Shown: positions 35,424-47,650, counted from the first letter of the stretch. The stretch is 64,000 nucleotides of DNA from Diphasiastrum complanatum (GCA_029204225.1 MU832164.1:1-64000), one strand, 5' to 3'. Made by a program: numbers and translations. Notes: generated by a model from the sequence alone, not told the origin.

Positions 35424-36114
35424 CTCCCCCTTAATCTGAACCCTTGAATGCCTTGACCTCCAAACTTAGTTCTACATAGAATCTTCTATGTGACTCCAAA
35501 CTTAATGTTTTAGTACAAACATTTGATGTCATATCTTGCATTCTACAGTATTGCAGTATAATCTCTTCGTTGAGAACTTTGCTTCTGACAAAATGATACT
35601 TCAGTTCAATGTGCTTACTCTTGGAATGAAATCTAGGGTTGGCTGATAAAGCGATGGCACATTGATTATCACAAAATAATATCGTCGAAGCAGATTGGTT
35701 CAGACCGATATTTGAGAGTAAGTTTCTCAGCCAAATTGCTTCATTTGTAGTTTGAGAGGTTGTGATATACTCTAATTCAATGGAAGATAGAACTATCGAA
35801 GATTGCTTGTGACTGTTCCAGGAAACTAGACCATTGTTGAGGAAGAATGTAAATCCAGAGGTGGATTTTCGAGTATCTACATCTCTTGGCCAACTCGCTT
35901 CTGTGTAACCACTGAGTAAATTGAGTTTGTCATTGCCAACTACTCCATAACAAATGCAAAAGTCCATAGTCGCTTGAAGATATCTCATGACTCTGATAAG
36001 AGCCTTCCAATGTGTTATATCAGGGCTAGTCATAAACTGATTGAGAGAGCTGACTGCAAAAGCTATGTCTGGCCTGGTACAGATCATGGCGTACATAAGA
36101 GATCCTATAATAGA
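35424..36114 (-). pseudogene. Cop-5 RNase H (3' part of element)
   Basis: A 221-residue open frame starts at SIIGSLMYAMICTRPDIAF, the exact continuation of the RT end found on the other side of Gyp-2 at 44744. It holds RNase H acids (GYTEASW with Asp replaced by Glu, SSIELEY, LFCDNQCA) and HSKSKHIELKYHFVR. It ends with VKAFKGSD before the polypurine tract. It is unusually well kept (no stop in 221 codons), although the element is split. Confidence 0.88.
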
Positions 36115-36971
36115 TGTTTGAAGTATTTCTAGTTCGTACGGTGGCTAGATCTACTTACGGATGTAGTATAGGGATGTAGATGATCGTCCACTTTCTAAGT
36201 TTCTACAAGCTTCAACGGAAATACGGAAATAATCAACAAAGATGAGAGCACTAAGGCTTACCCAACTAGTGCTTGGAATAGAAACTGATTAAGGTGTGGC
36301 TAAGGCGGTACCCAACTAGCCACTACTTGGAAAGTAAATAAACTTGCTAAGGCAGTACCCAACTAGCAAGGATCAACAATAAACTAGGCTTGCTAAGGCT
36401 TCCCAACTAGCAAACCGTAAAAGTAATACTAACTTCCAAAGGGAAATGAATTGCGGCTAACTAAATAATTAACAAATAAAGCATGCCACAATAATCCAAT
36501 GAAAGGAGTCAAGAGGAGGCCCGAGCACCTTTTCTCAAGCTATGTACCTTCCAATGGGAACACAAAGAAATAGAATGATAATCTCAAAGAGAGAGCAATT
36601 TAGCATAATCTTAGAGTGTTGCTTACAAGGCAAATACCTCTCGTTTTATGGCAAGGAGGGTCTTCCATAAATATCTACTAACTTATGGGACTAATCTGTT
36701 TCTAGCCTTTCTAGAACTTCTAACTTAGGATTTAGAACTCCAAAGTTTCTTAACTTAGAAAAACTTAAGATAAAATATTTCTAATCTTAAGTTTCCTAAG
36801 TCTAAGTTCTAAATCTAAGTTTAAGCTATTTATTTATTATTTAAGCTTCTACTGATGGGCTTACAAAACACATGCCATGGTTGAAGTTTATTGACAGATA
36901 CTCATACGTGGACTTACAAAACACATGATTTATCTCTTTTTATTTTCTTTGTGTTAGCACAGTTGCTAACA
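36115..36971 (-). repeat. Gyp-2 3' LTR
   Basis: Direct repeat of 43882-44738. It contains four copies of a motif like gctaaggcNgtacccaacta (near 36252, 36301, 36349 and 36391), each bounded by gcta..tagc. Confidence 0.93.
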
Positions 36972-36985
36972 TTATCCCCCTCCTT

Positions 36986-39480
36986 ATTGGATTTGTTGTC
37001 CCACACCAATCGAAGCCTTTTTATCCTGGATCTTTTGTGCTTCTTGGAGGCGAGACTGTTGATGGCGGGAGTGGTAGATTGTAGTGCCGATGTCCTCCAT
37101 CATTTGCCACTGTAGTTTGTTCAGGTTGGGGATGGGTTTGTAATAATGGAGCATACCCTATAAAAAGTTATGGGTTTTCCATAGCTCCACCATATCAACG
37201 TGCAGGGCAGAAGTTAGTGCAGCGCGATAATAGAGCCTTGCTACGTTGATATGGTCGTCTTGCGTTCGCAGGGATTTATTGATATCAAGGGCGATTTGGG
37301 GTAGCCCTCGATCCCAAAAACCTTTGAGTTTTTCTAAAAAAACTACCAGGCTGCAATTATCCGCAAAATATCTGACGTCGCAATCAGGATTGCCATGGTG
37401 CTTCTAGTAGAATACTCGACAGTTGGTGACCATGTCTTCGGCTAAGTTGCCGGTATCAATGCCTGTGAGCTTGGGCCAAAATATTCTATTCTTGACCTTG
37501 GTGGCAGGAAACGGTTCTCGCCTCACTACTGGATAGTAATAAGGATTTGTGCGCATGTAGGAGGGAGCTTCGATATACCATGCCATTGAGGTCTTACTTT
37601 GCAAGAAGAGCTGATGACGCCAGAGGTTTTGTGGATTCAGGAGTTTTGCTGCTTCTTTATGTGTTTGACTTTGGTCCAAATCTGGCAGTATGTAGCCACC
37701 TCGCTCTTTTGTTGTTGGATATTTCTTGGCAAACTCTTGAGAGACGCGCAACTCCTTGTTCAATTCTATGGGCGTGATTTTTTGCCGGATGGGTGGTACT
37801 TCAGAGGCAATCTCGTGTTGAATTTGGAAATTGGGTTTAGGAGAGAGAGGAGGCGAGGGGTTAGCTTCAGCAATTCTTTGTGATTCAGGAGAAAATTGTT
37901 GTGGAATAAACAGGGGATGAGTGGTGTTGAGAGGGTTAGAAGCGGTGGAAGAAAAAAGATAATGTTGAAAGCTGGTACCCCCAGAGCCTAACGGATTGGT
38001 TGGTGCTTCAGCTCCTTGCCCCAGGGGTTGGCTTTGAAATGAGGAGTCTTGAGTTGCAGGAGGAGGCTGCTGGAATCCAGCTCCATCTCCACCATCTAGT
38101 CCATCAAAGTGGTGCCCCGAATCATGGAATTGGACGTGCTCTGCATGAACCGACGATGTTGACTGAACAGCTGCATTTAAGCGTTCTTCCAGGATGGCAA
38201 GGTATGATTTTTGTCATTTTGTGTGCTGCTCCATCGTGGCTTTCAACTTTTGGGCCAGCGTTTGATAGGCCACCACTGGAATGGCAGTTTCCTTAGGAAT
38301 AGCTGGTGGTGCGAAATCGTTGAAGTCTACCAATTCCAACTATTCCTTCATAGCGAAATGTGCGGCTTGTGCATCTGCTACAGCCTCATCCCTTTCGGTT
38401 TTGAGGTTATCGATGGTATGCTGCATGTTGGATACCTTCAGTTGGAGCTGGTTCTGGAGGTGGAGTAGCATCTGCTGTTGTTGTTGATTATAATTGGTGA
38501 GGTCCTGGATCTGCAGCTGTTGTTGTTTATTTTCCTCCTCCAGCCTTGCTTTTTCTTTTTGAAGGTCTGCCATAGCACCATCATCAAATTGCCGCATAGT
38601 ATATTGTCCCCCTAGGATGCCGAATAGATTGTATTGGAGCTCATTCACCAACCATACCACTTTTTGGGCTGCAAGGGGTAACTGCTCCCAAGGACCAATG
38701 TCAAGGAGGGTGCGTGTGTAGTTGGGATACGACATTGGGTTAAAGGGTAGAAAATCAGGAGCAGGGTTAGATGGAGATGTTTAAAAGGCAGGTGGAGGTG
38801 ATTGAGGATTGATGGGTGAAAGAAGTGAGGAGATACTGCGGGGCGGAGATGTGTGGATTGGGTTAGTGGTGACGATGGTTGATGGAAGTGCGATTACTAA
38901 TTGTAATGCAAAATAATCTACGTTGATTGTGGAGTCAAATAGGGTGGAGATTTGTACAGGTGAAGGCTTTTGTGAAATTGTGAAAGTGAAATCCGTGTTG
39001 AGAGTTAGTGATGGTGTGGAGGTGGCAGTACACTGAGCTGCCTACTGTTGTCGCTACTGCTTGTTTGCGTTGCTGGGCCTGGTGAAGTAAGGCCACCTGC
39101 TGCTCTAGGACCTCCTTTGGGACCTGAGAGGATTTAAGGCTCCCTCCGGATTCAACATACTTAGTCCTGATGTCGCTGGATAGAATGTCGTGAGGGACAT
39201 CGACTTCTGTACTGATCGCCTTCCCTTTCTGCTTCTTAGTAGGTGGGGATGGTGAGACTAGTTCTACTATCGATTGGGGGGTGGCTCAACTTTTTGTGCT
39301 TGGACAGAGATCATCTAGCTCAGCAGCCACCCTAGACCCCAAATATTTAGTAATTTTTTTATCCCATATGGGTGTAGAGTCAACTTGGAAAAGGATTGCA
39401 TCTGGTAAATCATCGTTGACGCCTTGATCAGGGGTAGGAAGGTTAGGAATTCGGGATAGATGGTTTGCTAGAAAATGTTG
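36986..39480 (-). pseudogene. Gyp-2 extra ORF of unknown function (in place of integrase)
   Basis: From the RNase H end (NHLSRIPNLPT) the minus strand runs into a frame that stays open almost to the 3' LTR: about 580 codons from 38735 to 36986 interrupted by only a few stops (near 38340, 38220, 37404 and 37175), plus about 240 upstream codons with one frame change near 39050. The part near 38735-38340 is a coiled coil (LQKEKARLEEENKQQQ and following heptads). A Pro/Gln/Ser-rich stretch follows, then a helical C-terminal part (IEAPSYMRTNPYYYP, CSLVVFLEKLKGFWDRGLP, RLYYRAALTSALHVDMVE). No integrase zinc finger or D-D-E motif is present anywhere in it. I do not recognise the family; a capsid-like, adaptor or captured host protein are all possible. 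Confidence 0.75.
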
Positions 39481-39516
39481 ACCTCCCTTACGAACTACGA
39501 TCCTAAACTCAAATTC

Positions 39517-39804
39517 TCACAGTAACAGGATCCATCTAGTAATACGGCTTGTGGTGTAGGTCTTGTTGATGAGATACAATAGTGCTTGATGATCAATGAA
39601 GAACGCAAATACTTTTCCTAGAAGATAATGACGAAACTTTTGAACCACATATACCATTGCCAAGGCTTCACGTTCGGTAGTGGTATAATTGACCTCAACA
39701 TGTATCAATTGTCGACTAAGAAAACGGATTGGGTAGTCCTTTTTGAATTCTCCCAGTTGGGTGAGCACTGTTCCAATGGCATACTTGGATGCATCCGTAT
39801 GCAC
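39517..39804 (-). pseudogene. Gyp-2 RNase H
   Basis: Starts MHTDASKYAIGTVL and has TTEREALAMVY and FFIDHQALLYL, the gypsy RNase H motifs. The end continues after one stop as FEFRIVVRKGGQHF and NHLSRI. Confidence 0.9.
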
Positions 39805-40100
39805 ATGGAACTCTTTAGAATAATCAGGAGCCCAGAGGATGGGTGCATTGGTAAGGGCTTCTTTGAAATGATTAAATACGACGTGTTGTTCATTCGTCCA
39901 TTTGGGAACTACAACTACTTTGTAGATTAAGCGTGCTTTGTTAGCGAAATTGAAAATAAAGCACCGATAGTAGTTGGCGTGGCCAAGGAAAGAGTAAACT
40001 TCACATATCGTACGTGGTTCCGGTAGATTTTGAATGATAAGAATCTTTTCAGGGTCAATGACAATGCCATTTTGAAAAATAATACGTCCTATACCATGTG

Positions 40101-40530
40101 TTACCCAGATCTGGCATTTGTCAAGATTAAGAGAGATGTCGAAGCGTTGACATTGGATAAAAAAAATTTCAAGAACAGACAGGTAGCGTGTTTCTTTTGA
40201 ATGGCTCCTAAATCGTCCAAGTAAACCTCTAAGGTATCTCCCATCTGCTGAGAAAAGGCCGCTTGCATAACATGTTGGAAGGTGCTAAGAGCATTGCAGA
40301 GACCAAAGGGCATGACTTTTCAGCAGAAGGTTCCCCATTCTGTGGCAAAAGCAGTTTTATGTTGATCTTCTTCAATGTTTTGGATCATATTGTATCCGCT
40401 AAAGCCATCTAAGAAGGAGTAAGCTACTAGATTTTCTAAGATGGATTCTCCAAAAGGTAATAGAAAATGATCACATTCAATGTAATTGAGTATTTGAATA
40501 TCAGAAACATCCAAATCTTCTGGGCAATTC
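40101..40530 (-). pseudogene. Gyp-2 reverse transcriptase, partial
   Basis: Palm motifs are present: SFLDGFSGYNMIQN, KTAFATEWGTF, MPFGLCNALSTFQ and the catalytic loop VYLDDLGAI. The fingers that should precede them are missing; the linker from the protease runs straight into HFLLPFGESILENL. A stop precedes MPFGLC. From 40100 to 39805 the thumb/connection is in shifted frames (for example TNAPILWAPDYS near 39850). Confidence 0.88.
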
Positions 40531-41578
40531 TAAATTCGTAAGACATTCTCGTCATCGATGAATAAATCGTCTGATGCATTAGTAGGTAGCCATGCAACAT
40601 TTAGTAGCTCATCATGATGTGGAAGGATATCAATAAAATTGATATTGATGATAGGCGTATCCAGATCAGGTAATTGGTCGTAATCGATCGAGAGTTGAGA
40701 GGTACAATTATCCTGATGTTGAGCACAGTAATTGGCATTCACACAATCAATGGTAGCTAGACTGTGACTCCAGTTTATAATATCAGTAGATTTAACATAA
40801 TGACCTTTTTCGTGGCTGGACTGGTATGGTTCAAATACTAAATTGGTGGTCGAAGACCCTTCGTTATGGATGCGCGCAGGTTTGAGTTTACCCATTGAAT
40901 CAATGGTGACAGAATTGTCACGATTTCCAAAAGTGACTCGGCCTTTGCTCCAGTCATGAACAACTCTTGCATTGGTGAGCCACGGACGACCAAGTAGTAA
41001 TACATAAAAATAGGCATTATTGGGAATATCAAGTACTACGAGATCGACAGAGAACTTGAGACCTCCTAGTTCAATCACCACGCGTGGAAGGAAACTCGTA
41101 GGTCGCGGACCACACTTTGATCAGCCATCCGAAGCTGACAAGTGGGTTTGGGTAGCTTGTCTCTCAGATTCCATTCTATCATGAGGGATGTGGAAATGAT
41201 ATTGACACCGGAGCCACCATCGAATACTGCTAAAACTTCACGGGATTGATGATGGGTAGCAAAGATTTTGATGTTGCCTCGTTCGCTGAGTGGATTGATT
41301 AGATATAAGGGCATTTCAGGCAACTCGTCAGTAGTGGTGGTGTGATTAAATTGGATTTGTTGTTTCCACTGGCCAGCATGCTTCCAGAGTACATGGAATG
41401 GAAGAGTGACATTGGCTTGTAGTAAATCTCCCCAAACTTCGGTACCTTTAAGGGTTTTGCTTTCAAAGGGCTTGTGAGATACTTTATGAAAAGTGAAAGA
41501 GTGTTGGTCGGCATTGCAGATTTGCTGGCGATACTGATGATGGAGCTGAATTTCTTCAGATGGCTGAGGATAAACCAT
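40530..41578 (-). pseudogene. Gyp-2 aspartic protease and linker
   Basis: The active-site motif is VFDGGSGVNII, a form common in plant gypsy elements, and the closing motif is VLLLGRPWLTNA. There is a frame change near 41080. About 150 residues of unclassified linker follow, ending at the truncated RT. Confidence 0.85.
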
Positions 41579-43034
41579 TGGGGTTGAATCTTTACTTGGA
41601 GGAATAGTCTGCGGCTGAGTTTTGTTGGGTGCAAGTGTAGGGGCTTGGCGTTGGGTTTATGCCCGAGTCAAGACCGAAGCAGGATGAGTTTTAATGGGTA
41701 AGGTTTCTACTTGCACTGAACAGATAGGAGCAGCTGGCTTAGATCGAGATGCGTAGTGCTTTACGTGATGTTCAATACCACAGTTTTCACAAGCTGGAGG
41801 AAAACGGAGTTTATCTGGGCAGCAAATACTAGGATATTTACCTGCACAAATAAAACATCCTCGTATTGCGGGTAGTTGTTATGCGGCAAAGACAATTTGG
41901 TTTGGATTGTAAGCTTGGGCATTGGGATCCACTGTTTGAGCATTATAATCATAGGTATAATAAACAACCGTTTCAGTAGAGTACTGCGGTTGAGTATTGT
42001 CTTCCACATAGTAGGTGGACGGATTGATGGTATTCAGATCAAGATAATGGACAGCGTTTTGTGGGGCAGGTTGGTTAACGACAAATTGTTGACATGGTGA
42101 TGGGTATTGATTTGGTGCAGTTGGTCGTGTTTGGTAAACCCCTGGTCTTGGCACAGGCTATTGTGGAGGGTAAGGGCGGTAAGCTCGAAAGATGGTGGGT
42201 CTGGTGGCTGTTGGAAAATGGTTTCGCAGTTGAGGGCATTCATTAGCAGTGTGATGCTGTAAGCAGATTGGACACCAGACATTTTCCCTTGATGGAAAGG
42301 ATTTCTCAGCAATCTGTTTCATGGCAATTTGGAAATCGGCAATGAGTTTATCCATATGAGATTGTTGAGTTTTTTGTCAGGTTTCCATTTGATGTAGAAG
42401 TTCAGAAGGTTGAGCAATATTGTCAAATTGCAGGTGATTAGGATGGTCCAGATTCTTAGATTTCTTTTCACGATGGTCAAAGTCATCGTCGGAACCTTCG
42501 TCTTTCTCACGGATAGCATCGGTCATCACATCTTTAAGTTGATCATAAAGGTCAACTAGTTTGAGTTCACGGCGGAGGTTTTTAGACAATCCAACTAAGA
42601 AAAGTTTTATGGCCATACGTTCGGTGATATTTTTATCAACACATTCTACTTTGAGACGTTTAAAATGCTCAATGTAGTTTTGAACAGACTCTTCGCGACG
42701 CATCTTGATATGGATAATTTGAATGAACGGGATCTAAGTCAGTTTGGATGGTTTGAAACACTTGATGAGAGCGTCCTTGAAGGTGGTCCAAGAAGCAAGA
42801 TCAGGAGCTTCAAGATTCAAGTACCACTCCTTGGCGGTTCCATAGAGTACCATGGGAAATAGACGAAGCTTTTCAATTTCAGAGGTATCTCCATAAAAAT
42901 GGCATGCATTATCAAAGTCTTGGAGAAATCAGACTGGGTCACATTTTTCATTGTACTTTGGTGCATCGATATGTGGAATTCGTCATTCTAGTCGTGGAGG
43001 AGCTGGATTAGACGATTCAGCACAATCACGAGAC
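41579..43034 (-). pseudogene. Gyp-2 gag
   Basis: From an ATG at 43034 the capsid domain reads FYGDTSEIEKLRLFP, AKEWYLNLEAPDLASW and YIEHFKRLKVEC. Two cysteine-histidine clusters follow: CPICLQHHTANEC near 42270 and CFICAG..CENCGIEHH near 41800. From 42703 to 41579 one frame is kept, broken only by in-frame stops; one frame change lies between 43034 and 42703. Confidence 0.85.
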
Positions 43035-43881
43035 ATGATGCAGAATACAGATGGGCAGGTCAGTACTGTACTTGGCAAAAGGCAGTTTGCTTACAGAATT
43101 GATAGTGTAAGAAAAAAAATTGGTCTTTCTGGTCGTGATAGAATTTGCGGACAGGTTGAGAAATCGTGGAGAGGTAAATAAATTGAACTGTAATACTCGC
43201 AAATTCTGACAAGGAGTTCTGAATGTCAGAATAGTGATTTTTTTAAATTTTCTAGAAAAAAATTGTATGTTCAGAATTTGCAGTAGGACAGAAAAATCGT
43301 ACTCTTTGAGAATGATTTCTTAGGCTAGATGGCAAATTCTAACAGAGAGGTTTGATTGGGAGATAGGAAATATGAAAAAAAAAATGTGACTTTCTGACAG
43401 TAAACAGGCAAAATCTATAAGATAGAATTCGCGGAGCTGTTGGAGGACTGATCTTGATGAGATCTAGCCTCAGTAAAGCCGATGAATTCTAAAACAAAGA
43501 TTTGGGTGAGAAACAAGGGATTTTGATAGTATATCAGACTGTCTTCTCAGAATCTAACCGTGGTCAGAATTTGTGGAGGTGATAAAATGAAAGATCAGGG
43601 TCTGTTAGAGTTGTAGACTGATTGACGAATTCTGATATACCTAGTAGGTTCGAAAAAATCACTTGGGTCACTTCTTTTCAAAGAAAATGCCCAAGTTGAC
43701 TCTTTTGTTGTTTCCCCCTGGCTTGATAAGTTGCTCCGCAGCTCGTGTAGGACTTGGAGAGAAGCGCTGTTGTTGGAAGATAGAAGACAGACAAACAAGC
43801 AAACACACAACACGGAAGCAAGAAAACAAAAGGAAAAGAAGCTAGGTGAAAAAAATACTTAAAAAGCGGCAACGATGCTAA
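43035..43881 (-). other. Gyp-2 leader
   Basis: About 850 bases lie between the 5' LTR and gag. No coding sequence is recognised. The word agaatt/gaattc recurs many times between 43170 and 43640, giving a weak repetitive character. The primer site is expected at 43881-43866. Confidence 0.55.
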
Positions 43882-44738
43882 TGTTGGAAGTATTTCTAGT
43901 TCGTACGATGGCTAGATCTACTTACGGATGTAGTATAGGGATGTAGAGGATCGTCCACTTTCTAAGTTTCTACAGCAAGCTTCAACGGAAATAATCAACA
44001 AAGATGAGAGCACTAAGGCTTACTCAACTAGTGCTCGGAATAGAAACTAATTAAGGTGTGGCTAAGGCGGTACCCAACTAGCCACTACTTGGAAAGTAAA
44101 TAAACTTGCTAAGGCGGTACCCAACTAGCAAGGATCAACAATAAACTAGGCTTGCTAAGGCTTCCCAACTAGCAAACTGTAAAAGTAATACTAACTCCCA
44201 AAGGGAAATGAAATAATAAATTGCAGCTAACTAAATAATCAACAAATAAAGCATGCCACAATAATCCAATGAAAGGAGGCAAGAGGAGGCTCGAGCACCT
44301 TCCCTCAAGCTATGCACCTTCCAATGGGAACACAAAGAAATAGAATGATAATCTCAAAGAGAGAGCAATTTAGCATAATCTCAGAGTGTTGTTTACAAGG
44401 CAAATACCTCTCCTTTTATAACAAGGAGGGTCTTCCATAAGTATCTACTAACTTATAGGAATAATCTGTTTTTAGCCTTTCTAGAACTTCTAACTTAGGA
44501 TTTAGAATTTCAAAGTTTCTTAACTTAGGAAAACTTAAGATAAAATATTTCTAATCTTAAGTTTCCTAAATCTAAGTTTAAGCTATTTTATTATTATTTA
44601 AGCTTCTACTCAGGGCTTACAAAACACATGCCATGGTTGAAGTTTATTGACAGATACTGATACATGGACTTACAAAACACATGCCACAAAGTTTTATTTA
44701 TTTCTTTTTATTTTCTCTATGTTAGACAATTTCTAACA
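43882..44738 (-). repeat. Gyp-2 5' LTR
   Basis: 857 bp, equal in length to the 3' LTR and nearly identical in sequence. Small indels balance out (for example an extra agc near 43977 against an extra acggaaat in the left copy). Confidence 0.93.
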
Positions 44739-44743
44739 ATAGA

Positions 44744-45818
44744 ATGGTAATGATACTCACGCATCTGCTACTTCTCATGAATTGTTTGGGGACACTGGTC
44801 CTTTGACAACTTGAGTCCTGGTTCCATTGGTGAGAGAGCTAACTTGCTATTCATCAGATTATATATGACTAACATGTTGTAGATGTACCTCTATTGTGTA
44901 ATGTAGACCAACTTTTGTTTTCTGTCTCTATGGATTTGTATATCAAGACAGAAATGAGTTTTGCCCAGATCAGTCATGTCGAATTCGGAAGATAGCATTG
45001 TCTTGGCTTCTTTTATCAAATCGCTACTGTTGCTGAAAAGCACCGTATCATCCACGTACAAAGTGATAATGATAAAAGACTGCTGCACTGCTTTGAAGTA
45101 AACGTTTGAATCTGAAGAGCTAGGTATATAGTCGTGATCAATAAGAAAAGTATTGATTATTTGAAACCATGCTCGAGCAGATTGTTTGAAGTCATAAAGT
45201 GCCTCATGGAGTTTACAAACATGATTGTACTTACCCTCGATAATATAACCTTCGGGTTGCACCATGTAAATGTCTTCTTCGATAACTCCTTTGAGATATG
45301 TTGTCTGTACATCCATTTGATGTATTTCCAAAGCTGCTGCAGCGACAAATGATAGCAAAAGTCGAATGGAAGAATGCTTGACTACTGGACTGAAGGTCTC
45401 AATGTAATCGACATTGTATACCTGAGAAAATCCTCTGGCTACAAGTCATGCCTTTTTTCTGTTGATGCTTCCATTTGTGTTATACTTGACTTTGAAAATC
45501 CATTTCCAATAAACTACGTTTCTGCTGGCAGGTAATTCGACAATCGTCGAGATGAATACTCTTTATCCATAGTTTTTTTCTAGAGATCTGAATCAGGCTG
45601 ACTAAGTGTCTCTTGGACAGACGTCGATTCTTAAACAAGATAAGCTGCAGACCCATCGATATACCGGTTAGGTGGTCTGCTAGTCCTTGAAGATCTTCTG
45701 GGTAATATAGGAAGTTGATTATTTTCATCATATTGTAGTTGCTGATTTGCAACATCATTATCTTTTGATTCACCATTGATTTGTTGTTCGTCAAGAGTAG
45801 AGGAGCTTGGACCTTCAA
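44744..45818 (-). pseudogene. Cop-5 reverse transcriptase and linker
   Basis: RT palm is intact in 45358-44891: LEIHQMDVQTTYLKG, ALYDFKQSARAW and LYVDDTVLF. The N-terminal RT part and linker (45818-45360) are in shifted frames. The RT end (MEPGLKLSKDQCPQ) runs into Gyp-2 at 44738 and resumes at 36114 in RNase H. Confidence 0.88.
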
Positions 45819-45831
45819 TAGGAATAGTCGA

Positions 45832-46554
45832 CTAAGGAACTGGAAAGTTCAAAGCATCAGGAGAATCTGATAGGTCGGCTACATGGGGACTGCCCTTTCC
45901 TTTGAGGTCTTGAAACTGATCTTCGATGAAGATGACATCCCGGCTAGTGAATATCTTCAACTCGATGGGATCGAACAACTTGTCGGTTTGATCTGAAGTA
46001 GTGTAGCTGATGAAAACACACTTGATACTTTGGAAGTCAAGCTTCTTCCTGAGATCACGAGGTATCTGCGCAAAAGTAGTACATCCAAAAACTCGTAAGT
46101 TTGATAAAGAAGGTTTGGTACCTGTCCAAACTTCGAATGGTGTTTTGCCTAAGAGGCCTTTAGTAGAACATATGTTTTGAATATAGGTTGTTGTTGAAAC
46201 AACTTCAGCCTGGAAGCACTTCGAAAGTGTCGCATGTGATAGCATGCACTTTGCCAATTCAACTAAGGTTTTGTTCTTTATCTCAACAAGACCATTTGAC
46301 TGAGGTGAATAGGAAGTGATGTATTGTTGCTCAACGTCGTTGTTAAGGAAATAGTTCTTGAATTTATTGGAGATGTACTCTCCCCTGTTCTCTGACCTCA
46401 GTGCTTTGATTCGTTTGCCAGTTTGATTCTTAGCATGCTCTTTGAATTGTCTGAATTTGATGAAAGCCTTTGATTTCTGTTTAATAAAATAAACAACTGT
46501 TCTTCTAGAGAATTTGTCAATAAAGGTAATAAAATACTTTGCATTGAACAACAT
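45832..46554 (-). pseudogene. Cop-5 integrase
   Basis: A 240-residue open frame covers the core and C-terminal part: FITFIDKFSRRTVVYF, LRSENRGEY (Asp and Gly of the usual LRSDNGGE replaced), NGLVEIKNKT (catalytic Glu kept), then LRVFGCTTFAQIPRDLRKK and GLL-GKTPFEVW. The Asp-to-Glu and Gly-to-Arg changes should weaken or abolish catalysis. Confidence 0.88.
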
Positions 46555-47650
46555 CTAACACATCTTTTGTTGCATGCATATAGTTTGATCTAAAAGGAAT
46601 CCTAGCATGCCTTCCAAAGATGTAGCTATGACAGATAGAGAGATCGACATTACCAAAAAGATAGTCAAGATCAAGAACCATGGATTGTCTGGATATGTTC
46701 ATAACAGATGCATGATTCAAATGTCCTAAGCAATGATGCCATAGTAATGCTTTATTGACCAGAACAGAGGCTTTCAAAACTTGACTAGACTCAGAATAGC
46801 AATGTGCCAATCTATATAAGTAACCTTGCCTCTTGCCGAGTGCAAGGATGTTATTACTCCTATCAACAATTTTGCATTGATCAGATTCAAATTCTACCTT
46901 ATGACCTAAATCTGTCATTCTACTCACTGATAACAGATTTGTAGAGAGTTTAGGAGCATATAAAACTTTTGATAGTAATTTGAATTGATCATGATGGAAT
47001 CGGAATCTTACAGTACCTTCACCTTCAATAGTGTGAGTGCTATTGTCACCAAGATGAACAAATTTTTTTGTGTTGTAAAGAGTGTAGGAGTTGAAGATTG
47101 CACGTTGATTGGTCATATGTTGAGTTGCTCCAGAATCCAGAAACCATAAATCATCCAAAAATGTGCTTTGATCTTTGATCATGAATGCATATTTGTCCAC
47201 TTCGACCTGGGGAGATGATGAAACTACGTTTGCTTGTTGATCAAGTTGCTTGGTTGCATTCTTCGCTTGAAGAATTTGGCAATCCTTGATCTCATGATTA
47301 TTGCACTTGCAATAGCTGCAAAACATCTTATTCTTCGATTGTGGATTCAATGATTGTTCTTGACCTTGAGTTAGCTTCTGATTTGTTGCAGCATTCTTGG
47401 AGCTTTTCTGCTTCTGTCGCTTTGAGCCTTTGTTGACATATAGAGCCTGAGAGGAGCAAATAGACGAAGTGTCTTGACTTCTTCTATTATCTTCTTGCAG
47501 CAACATAGTGATAACTCTAGTAAGAGTTATATCTGAGTGTGTCGATATGATCATCACCCAGTTCTCATATGTAGAGGGCAAGCTTGAAAGCAATGTCATA
47601 ATTGTGTCTTGATCGTCTATGACTGATCCGACAGTGGCCATCTGTTGCAA
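46517..47650 (-). pseudogene. Cop-5 gag C-terminus, protease and pre-integrase
   Basis: 377 codons are open. In order: gag helices (MTLLSSLPSTYENWV), a zinc knuckle CSYCKCNNHEIKDC, protease active site LDSGATQHMTN, pre-integrase (LYAPKLSTNLLSVSRM, LWHHCLGHLNH). A frameshift near 46550 leads into the integrase frame. Confidence 0.9.

Larger units (their letters stand above)
36115..44738 (-). mobile_element. Gyp-2: Ty3/gypsy without integrase, with a long extra ORF, 8.6 kb
   Basis: LTRs of exactly 857 bp each (36115-36971 and 43882-44738, TGTT..AACA) are flanked by the duplication ATAGA (36110-36114 and 44739-44743). A polypurine tract (ataaggaggggga on the minus strand) abuts the left LTR. 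After the right LTR the minus strand reads ttagcatcgttgccgc, which resembles a tRNA-Asp-type primer site with mismatches. Order on the minus strand: gag, protease, partial RT (fingers missing), RNase H, then a long frame that is not integrase. It is inserted in Cop-5 near the RT/RNase H junction. The LTRs look closely similar, so insertion is fairly recent. Confidence 0.92.

Noticed and set aside
37404-39300. Integrase hidden in another frame of the Gyp-2 3' region
   Set aside because: I looked for the HHCC finger, D-D-E spacing and GKGY/chromodomain-type ends on the minus strand and saw none. The open frame there has a different composition.
41579-42703. In-frame stops in otherwise open Gyp-2 gag as possible recoding or RNA editing
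   Set aside because: Nuclear transcripts are not known to be edited this way in plants; ordinary decay explains the stops.
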